The translations under genes and the position numbers were made by a program. 64,000 bases of DNA from NCBI RefSeq assembly GCF_030688855.1, contig NZ_JAUYZK010000001.1, forward strand, positions 124,001 through 188,000, given 5' to 3'. The DNA is from Helicobacter cappadocius (GTDB lineage: Bacteria; Campylobacterota; Campylobacteria; Campylobacterales; Helicobacteraceae). Each line of letters opens with the position of its first letter. Position 1 is the first letter of the stretch. Under the pieces are notes generated by a model. That model was not told the DNA's origin. It made no database searches and saw nothing but the letters and a program-made list of their open reading frames with translations. Positions 55,724-64,000 of the stretch are shown here, piece by piece.

Positions 55724-55737
55724 AAATAAAGGTAATT

Positions 55738-58269
55738 ATGAGAAAAATATTTTTTTGTTGTTTGGTATCCATCATACAAGTTCAAGGAGAGTCATTGAAA
55801 GATTATCATATTTCAAAAATAAATGTTGAGGGAAATAAGGTTGTTTCTTATGAGGCTGGGGGCATTTTTAAGATTACCCAAGAATTTATAGACGACTTTC
55901 CTTCTGGAAATGGGGATATTACAAGTTTGCTAAAAATCAATCCCAATGTACAATTTAGCAATTCTTATCAAAGCTCCAAAACACCCGGCGAAATAGACCC
56001 TGCAAACATCTCTATCAATGGAGCAGCTTTTTATCAAAATCTTTTTAATCTTGATGGAATAAGCATGAACAATGATCTCGACCCAGCTAGTAATAATCCT
56101 AATTCCATTACAGATATACCCGGAAGATCTCAAGGCATCAGCATTGATTCATCTTTGATAGAAAAAATAGAAGTTTATGATAGCAATGTTTCGGCTAGTT
56201 ATGGAGGTTTTGAAGGAGGCGTGATAAATGTTACAACCAAAAATCCTAGCAAAAACTTCAGTGCAAAGCTCTCTTATCAAACCACTAGTTCTGCACAAAC
56301 CAAATACCATCTGTATGAATCTGACAATGAAGTTCTTTTAAATTCTAGCGATAGTAGCAATGAACCTTATTTTTTCAAACAATTCATTCGTGCAAATCTT
56401 TCGGGATATTTGGGAAAACATTTCGGAATCATTGGAAGTTTTTCAAGCGTAAATTCCACCATTCCCTTAAAAGAATATATTCCATCATATAAAAAACAAA
56501 TACAAAAAAATCAGTATCGAAATATTTATAATTATTTTCTAAAAACGACCTATGATGGTATTGAAAATCTAAATCTATCATTTAGCCTCACTTATGCTCC
56601 ACAAAACAACCAATACTTCATTAAAAATGCTAAAAATTCTGAATTTTCTATTCTTTCTGGAGGACTGCAAGGGTCTTTAAAAGCTACTTATAATTTCAAA
56701 TCTCTAACTTTTGTCAATAACCTATCTTATAGCGAATTGAAAAATTCTAAAAAAAGCCAAGAAAATTATTTTAAGGGCTGGAAATATTCAGAGGAAAAAG
56801 ACTGGGGGACTCCTGGAAAAGGAAGTAATGAAGGTGCTTGGGGGAATATTAAAACCATCCAAAGAACCATAGAGTACAAAAGCGATTTAAAATTTGAAGA
56901 ATTTGAAATCTTCAAAACCTATCATTTAATTTCTACTGGATTGGTGCTAGATTTTGGCAGTAGCTACTACCAAAGGCTTGAAGATACTTTTTCAGGCTCT
57001 AGTCTCAGTGCTATCAAAGAAGGGGGTATATGTGCTGAAAAACAATACTGCTCCAACTCCCCTGTTCAAGGAGAAAAATCCTCCATATGGAAAAACAATG
57101 CCGGACAATATTTCAAATGGCTAAATGTCTATAAAGCTGGAAAAATCAATCTGGATAATTTCGGCTATGGATTTTATCTTCAAGATGATCTGAGAATTTG
57201 GAGGCTTTCTTTTCGTCCAGGACTTAGAATAAGCGGAGATACCTATATGAAAAAAATCACCTTAGCCCCAAGAGTAGCTCTTGCTTTTGATGTTTTTGGT
57301 AATAAAAACACCAATATCATAGTAGGTATCAATCGATACTATGGCAGAAATCTCCTAGCTTATCGCCTCTATGATGGAAGAACTGCCCTGCAAAGTACCT
57401 ATAAGAGAACAAATGAAAAAACAACTTGGGATAAAGCAATAATATCTCAGCAAAAAAATAACACTCAATTCAATCGCCTAAAAATACCTTATAACGACGA
57501 ATTTGTGGTGGGCATTACGCAGAGATTTTGGCAGTTTGAAGGGAACTTGAAATACATTCACCGCAATGGAAAAGACGAGATCACAAAAGTAAGCTCAAAA
57601 ATCGCTTCTTTGCCTAAAGATCCTGATTATACGACGCTTTATTACACCTATACAAATGACGGAAAAAGTGTGAGCGATATTATAACTCTGAGCTTTTCCA
57701 CTATCAAACCTATAGAATTTTTTAATATCAAACAGTCATTTTTATTTGGAGCAGACTATAGCAATATCAAAAAAAACTATAATGATTACGCAAGTTCTCT
57801 AAATAGCAATGCTTTCAATGATGTTGATGTTATATTTGATGGCAAGATCATTAAATACAACAGCCTCCCTCCAAATGATTTTAATAAACCCTATAGTCTT
57901 ACTTTTACGACTATCTCACAAATCAAAATTTCAACTTTTGATCTGACTTGGACAAATTTCTTTGCTTACAAAAGTGGCTATAAATCTATCGCTATCAACG
58001 GAGTGCAAACAAGCTCCAAAGGAGAAGAACTAGACAATTATCAAACCTTTGATTTTCCAAATACATTCAACTGGGATGCCCGAATCGGTTTGAAAAAAAA
58101 TCTTTGGGGGAAAAATATGGTTTTTATTTATTTAGATATTTTTAATGTATTTGACAATCTCAACATCATCAGTGCAAAAACAGAAACTATCAAAAAGAAA
58201 AACACTGCTCTTATTCCAACCTACCAAACTGGTAGATCATTTTATATACAGGTAGGTTATGAGTTTTAA
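55738..58269 (+). CDS. TonB-dependent outer-membrane receptor
   Basis: The product has 843 residues. A signal peptide (MRKIFFCCLVSIIQVQG) is followed by a plug domain (about residues 45-160) with GDITSLLKINPNV, ISINGAAFYQNLFNLDGISMNNDLDP and VSASYGGFEGGVINVTTKNP. The 22-strand barrel ends in YIQVGYEF with terminal Phe. A cysteine pair in a surface loop (GICAEKQYCS) is notable. Ligand unknown; iron regulation and a shared box with hugZ suggest iron, heme or a related metal compound. No TonB, ExbB or ExbD gene is in the window. Confidence 0.88.
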   Translation: MRKIFFCCLVSIIQVQGESLKDYHISKINVEGNKVVSYEAGGIFKITQEFIDDFPSGNGDITSLLKINPNVQFSNSYQSSKTPGEIDPANISINGAAFYQNLFNLDGISMNNDLDPASNNPNSITDIPGRSQGISIDSSLIEKIEVYDSNVSASYGGFEGGVINVTTKNPSKNFSAKLSYQTTSSAQTKYHLYESDNEVLLNSSDSSNEPYFFKQFIRANLSGYLGKHFGIIGSFSSVNSTIPLKEYIPSYKKQIQKNQYRNIYNYFLKTTYDGIENLNLSFSLTYAPQNNQYFIKNAKNSEFSILSGGLQGSLKATYNFKSLTFVNNLSYSELKNSKKSQENYFKGWKYSEEKDWGTPGKGSNEGAWGNIKTIQRTIEYKSDLKFEEFEIFKTYHLISTGLVLDFGSSYYQRLEDTFSGSSLSAIKEGGICAEKQYCSNSPVQGEKSSIWKNNAGQYFKWLNVYKAGKINLDNFGYGFYLQDDLRIWRLSFRPGLRISGDTYMKKITLAPRVALAFDVFGNKNTNIIVGINRYYGRNLLAYRLYDGRTALQSTYKRTNEKTTWDKAIISQQKNNTQFNRLKIPYNDEFVVGITQRFWQFEGNLKYIHRNGKDEITKVSSKIASLPKDPDYTTLYYTYTNDGKSVSDIITLSFSTIKPIEFFNIKQSFLFGADYSNIKKNYNDYASSLNSNAFNDVDVIFDGKIIKYNSLPPNDFNKPYSLTFTTISQIKISTFDLTWTNFFAYKSGYKSIAINGVQTSSKGEELDNYQTFDFPNTFNWDARIGLKKNLWGKNMVFIYLDIFNVFDNLNIISAKTETIKKKNTALIPTYQTGRSFYIQVGYEF

Positions 58270-58349
58270 AGAAAATTAAAAAAATATTCAAAATCTTCCT
58301 AAAAACAAAATTACTATATAATCCCATCAAAAGAACTCAAAGGTTGATT

Positions 58350-59366
58350 ATGGATTTTTCAAGCAACGATGCCGTCTTGCAAACAGTGCTTGTGGCATTT
58401 GCTATCTCTACGATAATCTCTGCTATCGTAATTTTAGCTTCAAACAAATTTCATATTTTTATTGACAAAATAGACACCCTCAAGCCTCAAGGATTTCATA
58501 GTATCCCCACTCCAAGATCTGGGGGAATAGGAATATTTTTGAGTTTTTTTGTGAGTTTTTTATTATTCAAAGAAGCGAATTTGTATTTTCTCATAGCAAT
58601 AGCTATTATTTTTTGTAGTGGATTGCTTGAAGATTTTTCAGCTTCACTCTCTCCAAAAACTCGTTTATTGATCCAGCTATTAGGAAGTGCTGTAGCGGTC
58701 TTTGGGATGGATATTTCCATCACAAATCTATTACCGATCCTTGCATTGCCTTATTTTTTGGGGATTGCCTTAGGTTTGTTTGGAATCATTGGGGTTTGTA
58801 ATGCTGTCAATATTATAGATGGCTTCAATGGACTTGCCGGGGGAATTTCCTTGATGGCATTTATTAGCATTGCAATAGTGGCATTTATCTTAAAAATAGA
58901 TTTTGTTTTCCTAAGTTGCTTAATTGGAATTGGAGCATCTATTGGGTTTTTGGTTTTTAATTTTCCAAAAGGAAAGATATTTTTAGGAGATGGTGGTGCA
59001 TATATGCTAGGATTTATTATCGCCACCCTTTTGGCTATCCTTACAAAAGAAAGTTCAGGGATTTCTGCGTGGTTTGGACTCTCTATTATGATTTATCCTG
59101 TGTGGGAAGTGGTATTTTCCATCATTCGCAAAAAACTCAAAAAACAATCCGCTATGTCACCTGATGGCAAACATTTTCATATGCTCATCCACAAAAAACT
59201 CAAAAGCAACCCCCTAACAGCAGTCGCTATATGGCTTTTAAATCTTCCCTTCATGGTGCTTTCTGTTGTTTTTATGCAAAATGCTTGGATGCTCATAGCA
59301 ATTTGCGGGGCATTTGTGGTGATTTATTCAGTCATTTATACAAAACTCAACAAATCTAGCTCTTAA
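58350..59366 (+). CDS. wecA: Undecaprenyl-phosphate sugar-1-phosphate transferase, WecA-like
   Basis: The product has 338 residues from the ATG at 58350 (MDFSSNDAVLQ), with AAAGG upstream and a TATAAT at 58317-58322. About eleven membrane helices carry the MraY/WecA motifs: STPTPRSGGIG-like IPTPRSGGIGIFL, EDFSASLSPKTR, NAVNIIDGFNGLAGG and FLGDGGAYMLGF, with the HH-rich loop GKHFHMLIHKK. It starts O-antigen or other glycan synthesis on undecaprenyl phosphate; H. pylori WecA (HP1581) does so with GlcNAc. Confidence 0.88.
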   Translation: MDFSSNDAVLQTVLVAFAISTIISAIVILASNKFHIFIDKIDTLKPQGFHSIPTPRSGGIGIFLSFFVSFLLFKEANLYFLIAIAIIFCSGLLEDFSASLSPKTRLLIQLLGSAVAVFGMDISITNLLPILALPYFLGIALGLFGIIGVCNAVNIIDGFNGLAGGISLMAFISIAIVAFILKIDFVFLSCLIGIGASIGFLVFNFPKGKIFLGDGGAYMLGFIIATLLAILTKESSGISAWFGLSIMIYPVWEVVFSIIRKKLKKQSAMSPDGKHFHMLIHKKLKSNPLTAVAIWLLNLPFMVLSVVFMQNAWMLIAICGAFVVIYSVIYTKLNKSSS

Positions 59367-59375
59367 TTTTGGTAT

Positions 59376-60014
59376 TTAAGAAATCCATTTAATCGCTTCT
59401 TCATATGGTTTTCTATTTTTTGGTGGAATTGTATTTTTCTTAGAGTATCCAAAGCTAAGAAGACATGCAGGATTAATATCATCTGTGTTCATATATTGAC
59501 CTAGTAGCCCTTTAAGCCCTGCAGCATAAAATCCTCCGATAATACATGAATCAATATCTAGCATTGCTGCAGTTTGCGTCATCTGACCTATGGCAATAAA
59601 GCACTGCTCTCTAGCATAGGATTCGATCATTTTTTCATCATTTCTCAAGCGATTTTCTCTCACAGACTTTAGCATTGAATTGATGCTCTGGAAGTATTTT
59701 TCATCTTTGTAAAGTTTTTTGAGATAATTAGAATCAGGTTTGATAACATCACCTATCACAGCACACACCACGACCAAATGAGAACAATCCTCTATTTTAT
59801 CTTGATTGCCCGGTGCATCTGCTGCGATTTGATGTTTGAGCAAGTCATTAGTAATCACTACAAATTTCCAGCTCTCTAGCCCTAGCGAACTAGGCGCACA
59901 TCTCCCTGAGTGCAAAATCACCTCAAAATCCTCATTTGGAATTTTTCTATTCCTATCAAAGTCCCTACAAGAATAGCGACGATTAAGTATTTCTAAAACC
60001 TCATCTTTTTGCAT
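59376..60014 (-). CDS. FMN nitroreductase, RdxA/FrxA type
   Basis: The product has 212 residues. It begins with the NRRYSCRDFDRNRKI segment and shows the FMN-binding CAPSSLGLESWKFVVI, and YAREQCFIAIGQMTQTAAMLDIDSCIIGGF, like H. pylori RdxA/FrxA. In H. pylori these are NAD(P)H nitroreductases that activate metronidazole; the APSS.G...W part is closer to FrxA and the DSCIIGGF part to RdxA. Whether it activates nitro drugs is not known. It is a single gene convergent with wecA. Confidence 0.82.
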   Translation of the reverse strand: MQKDEVLEILNRRYSCRDFDRNRKIPNEDFEVILHSGRCAPSSLGLESWKFVVITNDLLKHQIAADAPGNQDKIEDCSHLVVVCAVIGDVIKPDSNYLKKLYKDEKYFQSINSMLKSVRENRLRNDEKMIESYAREQCFIAIGQMTQTAAMLDIDSCIIGGFYAAGLKGLLGQYMNTDDINPACLLSFGYSKKNTIPPKNRKPYEEAIKWIS

Positions 60015-60215
60015 ATTTATCCTTTAATATCAAATCTTTATATCTCAAATCATACCAAAGATTGCTATTTTAGGTCAATCAGAACTATAAAACTACTCAC
60101 ATATCTGAAGAAAACCATCCTAAAATAATACCTTCTCTCTACATAATTTAAAAATACTGTGATATTGAGAAAAAATTTTAACCATATTGTAAATGAAAAT
60201 AATAAAAAATTGTTT

Positions 60216-60221
60216 TATAAT
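60216..60221 (+). promoter_or_regulatory. Candidate -10 box of the G-tract surface gene
   Basis: TATAAT 49 bases before the ATG at 60270. A ribosome site AAAAAAGGA is at 60255-60263. Confidence 0.4.
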
Positions 60222-60269
60222 TGCAAGTTTTACTTCTCAATAACAACTTATTCCAAAAAAGGATCCTTA

Positions 60270-63200
60270 ATGAAAACTGAATTAAATTTTTTAAGCACTC
60301 AGTGGGGGGGGGGGCTATAGAAAACTAGCTACTCCCGAAGATTTATTTTTATCAGAATCTTCTCTTTGTTCTCCTTGTGATAACATATCTTATTCCAAAT
60401 CCCCACCTCCTGGTAGAAAAAATCGCTCTTCTTGTTTGCTTTCTTTTCTAAATCTTTTTCAATCCAAACTCATAGCTTCACTCACAAGCAGACCTTTTTT
60501 CCTCTCTCTCACCTTAGCAGGTTCATTATTCCCATTTACAGCTTATGCTGACACCATAGACTCTGGTGCTTGTACGGCAGAAAATTCCAATTGTAATCGT
60601 TTTTACTTTCTCACCAATAGCGATGCCAATTTTCAAAATCATGCACAAGTCTATACTCTGACTACATATAATGGGACTACATATGGTGGTTATGTCAAAC
60701 ACGTCTCTACTTTGCAAAATTTTAACGGCACGATTTCAGATATGATCTTTCAAGGTATCAATCTCATTGCCCCCCGTCTGAATATATCTGCAAACACCAA
60801 TAATATAAAAACAATCACAGACTCTCAAATTTCATCAGATTTGTTTGGATCTTTTTATAAGTTGGTTGTGAAGGACTCCGACATAAATGGCTTTATTACT
60901 GCTTATGGTGATGGAAAATGGAAAAATGACAATCTCACCTTCGATCATAGCAATATCACTGGAAGTATTATAAACGCTTCTAACAATCCCGGTAACCAAG
61001 TACATCTGACATTTTCTAATGGCTCTGTGCTAAAAGGTGATATTATTATCAATTCTACCGCCACTTATGACGCTACCAAATCTCCGAACTTTTCTGCGAT
61101 AATGTGGACTGAGTTTGACAATAGCACCTGGTATGGGAACTTTAAAGACATCTCTGCAGATGCTCATTTTGAAAGTCACCTCACCCTAAGAAACACTCAA
61201 GTCAATCCTGATAGCGATACTAAAACCAACTTCAATTTTGTGAATGGAATGCATTACTTCAACGTTGAAGATTCTAATCTAAATGCCGACATCAGCATCC
61301 AAGCACATACATTTGTAAATTTAAAAAACTCATCTGTACATAATATCAATCAAATGGGCGGAGGTCACGATGGAATTTTAAACAAGGACAACACACTCAC
61401 ATTGGATCACTCCTCTGCTGATTATATTGGAATCAATGGTGGAATTACAAATATCACAATGACTAATAACTCCATCATAGGAAGCAAAGATCCTGTTGAC
61501 CATAATGTGATTTTTGTTTCTGGAGGTTGGGGGAGTCTGACAATGACAGATAGCACCATTAATGGTGCTATCGACTTAGATGCCTATAACAGCCTCCCTA
61601 TCAAAGCCACAAATAGCACCTTCAATGTCAAAAGTGGAAAAAAAGGGTGGGCTATCCTCAACTACTTCGGAACGATAAATGATAGCTATCTTGATCACTC
61701 TACTATGAATGGAGGTATCCTCTGGATAAACTCTACCTTTACAGGTGGTAACAATAATGAAGGATTTGAGTTTAGAAACGGTAGTGTTTTAAACGGCGAT
61801 CTCCATTATGCAGATAGTCCATATGGAGTCTCTAGTACAGGGGCAAATTTTGCTTTCAAAGATTCTACAATGAACGGGAATATAACAAGCAGTACTAGTA
61901 ACGTCACTCAAGGTAACCCCATCACCCGCGTGATGTTCAGGCAATCCACCCTCAATGGAGATATCTCCATATCCTCAAAAAATCTTAATTCTACTGATCC
62001 TAAAAATCCTTCTAAATATGCTGTTGTAGATATGTCTTTAGGATTTTGGCAATCGACCTTTAATTTCAACAATATCACCAGTCTCTCTGATGATACCACG
62101 TACAAACCTAAACTTGCTATCGCTTTGAATGAAACCAATATGATTGGAGAAGATATCAAAAATCAAGGCGATCTGACCATTGTAGCAGGAGACAACTCCC
62201 TTATTAGAGGCAATATCACCACAGGTATAGCTGATGATGGCACCCCTATGAAAAATGCGACTTTAGATCTCCATCTCACTTATTGGGATTACACTATTAC
62301 TAATGGTATCGCGCAAAAAAACACTTCTGGTGTTTATAAAACAAGTGGCAATGATGATATGTCTCACATCTCTACCTATGAAGGTAGGCTCATCACAGGT
62401 GCTGCTGGAAACAATATCCATTTAGACAGTGGGACATTATCTCTTCTCCCCGGTTCTAATGTAACAGCTTTTGTCAAAGCAGACATTACAAGCAATCAAA
62501 AAAACACTATTAAGATGCAAGATAGCTTTTTTTATATGACAAACAAATCTATTTTCACAGGTGCACTCATCTCATCAGGATACAATCGCCTAACCTTAGA
62601 TAGTGGCGTTAGTATCAATCTAAACTCTCCTTCTGCTTTTAGAGGGAGTTTGGTAACCCTTACAGGAGGAGGTGCGATCAATATCAACGCCACTTCTGCA
62701 CTATTCCTCAAGCCTAATGAAAACTCTAATAATCTATATCACTTCTCTTCTCCTAGTGCTAATCTTGGGTTTGAAGGTACTTTTAGAGATAGCGCAACAG
62801 GGGGGAATTATCTCGAGCTTGATAGTAGCCAAAAAGTTCCTAATGGACTTGGCAATTATGATGATGCAGTGGTGTTGGTTCTCGATAAAGGAACTGCTGC
62901 TACTCCTAATACCTTCAAAGGCACCCTCTTTGCCAAAGGAAGCAAAAACTACCTCTATCTAGGTGATTATTCACAATTCACTTTAGATACAGGTTCGTTT
63001 TTTGATGGTGTATTGGTCACAAAACAAGACGATACTGCTAATCATTCAGTATTTAACAATGCCAATGGAAATGTTGTCTTAGAAGACGGGAGTTATTTTA
63101 GAGGTTCCCTCTCTGCAAACACCCTCACACTCAAGGGTGCTAATATCATCAATAATAATGATACAACCATCAAAGCCATCCAAGTTCTCTCTGGAAATAA

Positions 63201-64000
63201 TAGCCTAAATCTAAGTGCAAGCACTACTGCTCCAATATTAAACACTGGAGGAGGGCTTGATGTAGATTTTAATCCTACAGATGGCAAACCCATCTCTTTT
63301 AAAGGAGGTATCTATACATACGGAGATGCAGGGACTCATGTAAGTTTTACCAAAACCCTCTATGCTGATCCAGATGGTAGCACCATCATAGCTACTGGTA
63401 GGGCGGTCAGTCTTGTCGAATATATTTCTGATATGGCTACCATACAAACTTTTGCTTCTACTCTTGAGCAGATCCCAGATAGACTCCCTGTGTATAATAT
63501 CTACACCAAAGATAGTGCAGTTAATGGATTTTTTATCACTGGCCCTTTTTCTGCAAAAGCGAACATACACTATAGCGGTGGAAGGACACTTTTAATTCTA
63601 GCAGATTCCATGGATACAACTACAGATTCCGCACCTACAGATACAGATACACCTGCAGATGCCTCAGATATAGATCCAAGTCAAATACCCTATAAAGATG
63701 GTGTCTTGATTTATTTAGACGCTTCTAAGGCAAATACGCTTTTGAGTGATTATAGAAATCTCTATCCTGAGAATTTTGCAAGTTTGAGTGTAGATAAGCT
63801 CTCTTCTATTACCCAAGCTGCACAGATGGCTGCTTGTAAAGCTGATAGTAGCAAATGTCTCAAAGATGATGATCCTAGCAAAATCAATGGATTTGTAGGA
63901 AGTGATGGAACACTCATCTATAAGGCTTACTTAGATGGGATTTTGGTAGGAAATATCGCTTCACTTTCAACATCTACCTCCACAAGCAAAAAACAATACA
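60270..64000 (+). CDS. Giant phase-variable surface protein (autotransporter-like), phase OFF here, cut by the window end
   Basis: The frame begins MKTELNFLSTQWGGG and meets an 11-G tract (60304-60314). As assembled it then ends at TAG 60318. With one G less, it continues YRKLATPEDLFLSESS and stays open for more than 1200 codons to the window edge with no stop. A basic N-terminal region ends in a signal-like hydrophobic stretch (PFFLSLTLAGSLFPFTAYA, cut before DTIDSG). The passenger is rich in Asn, Ser, Thr and Gly with recurring units such as DSTINGAI, DSTMNGNI and QSTLNGDI, as in beta-helix autotransporters. A Thr/Asp/Pro-rich linker is near 63610-63680. The beta-barrel is outside the window. 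No family name is claimed. Confidence 0.8.
60304..60314 (+). repeat. G11 homopolymer, phase-variation tract
   Basis: Eleven G in codons 12-15 of the surface gene. Tract lengths of 10 (or 7, 13) keep the frame open; 11 and 12 close it. Slipped-strand mispairing at such tracts is well known in Helicobacter and Campylobacter. Confidence 0.9.

Noticed and set aside
62672-62962. Plus-strand frame inside the giant surface gene
   Set aside because: It is in another frame of the long open frame that continues to the window end; no signal of its own.
1-64000. CRISPR arrays, tRNA or rRNA genes, insertion sequences and prophage
   Set aside because: No regularly spaced repeats, no tRNA T-loop pattern in intergenic DNA, no rRNA segments, and no transposase or phage proteins were found; the intergenic gaps are too short or AT-rich.

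Overview
The window is a gene-dense, AT-rich piece of a Campylobacterota chromosome, most probably a Helicobacter species other than H. pylori. The basis is gene content and order: ccoNOQP followed by small cbb3-linked genes, a cholesterol alpha-glucosyltransferase (HP0421 type) in the same cluster as hot-dog protein, CmoB and MetG genes, ccoI-trmN6-like-ribD, gltS, alaS-maf-ccoS, FqrB, gapA beside a Bax-inhibitor protein, and frdCAB-tpiA-lpxD. These match several separate H. pylori blocks joined in a different order. The HP and Cj numbers quoted are from memory, not from a search. No rRNA, tRNA, CRISPR array, transposase or phage gene was seen.

1-13089 (all minus strand): the leftmost genes form a secretion or pilus module (secretin cut by the window edge, PilP-, PilO- and GspL/PilMN-like proteins, three pseudopilin-like proteins). 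It is fed directly by the cbb3 oxidase operon ccoNOQP, DUF4006, a 36-residue membrane peptide, a TPM-domain protein and a FixH-like protein. Upstream lie tilS, rimO, a purine phosphoribosyltransferase and a class-V aminotransferase. 13090-26417: a noncoding gap with a perfect inverted repeat, a large methyltransferase, the cgt/hot-dog/cmoB/Mur-like/metG run, then a GT4 glycosyltransferase, an isolated pseudopilin, a GT39-like membrane enzyme, ilvA, a CoA-binding protein and an EamA transporter.

26514-44257: hugZ behind a Fur-like box, the copper ATPase CcoI, a tRNA methyltransferase-like gene and ribD. A SulP transporter, GltS and carboxynorspermidine dehydrogenase follow, then cfa with a 28-bp palindrome over its promoter, alaS-maf-ccoS-fqrB, ydcH, a ThiDN-like protein, a Bax-inhibitor protein and gapA. 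44320-51709: a phospholipase-D-type lipoprotein, fumarate reductase, tpiA and lpxD. 51710-60014: an mcp-cheB-cheR operon, a PAP2 protein divergent from a TonB-dependent receptor with a second Fur-like box, wecA and an RdxA/FrxA-type nitroreductase.

60270-64000: the start of a very large surface protein, probably an autotransporter. It has an 11-G tract in codons 12-15. In this assembly the tract puts the gene out of frame (stop after 16 codons), while 10 G would open a frame of more than 1240 codons running off the window. This is a clear phase-variation switch.

Functionally the window joins microaerobic respiration (cbb3 oxidase with its CcoI, CcoS and FixH-like assembly factors, and fumarate reductase), iron and heme acquisition (HugZ and TonB receptor with matching operators), envelope and glycan building (Cgt, WecA, LpxD, glycosyltransferases, Cfa) and surface variation (G-tract protein, pseudopilus). 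The most noteworthy items are the phase-OFF giant surface gene, the pseudopilus module fused to the cbb3 operon, the pair of matching Fur-like boxes, and the palindrome at cfa.
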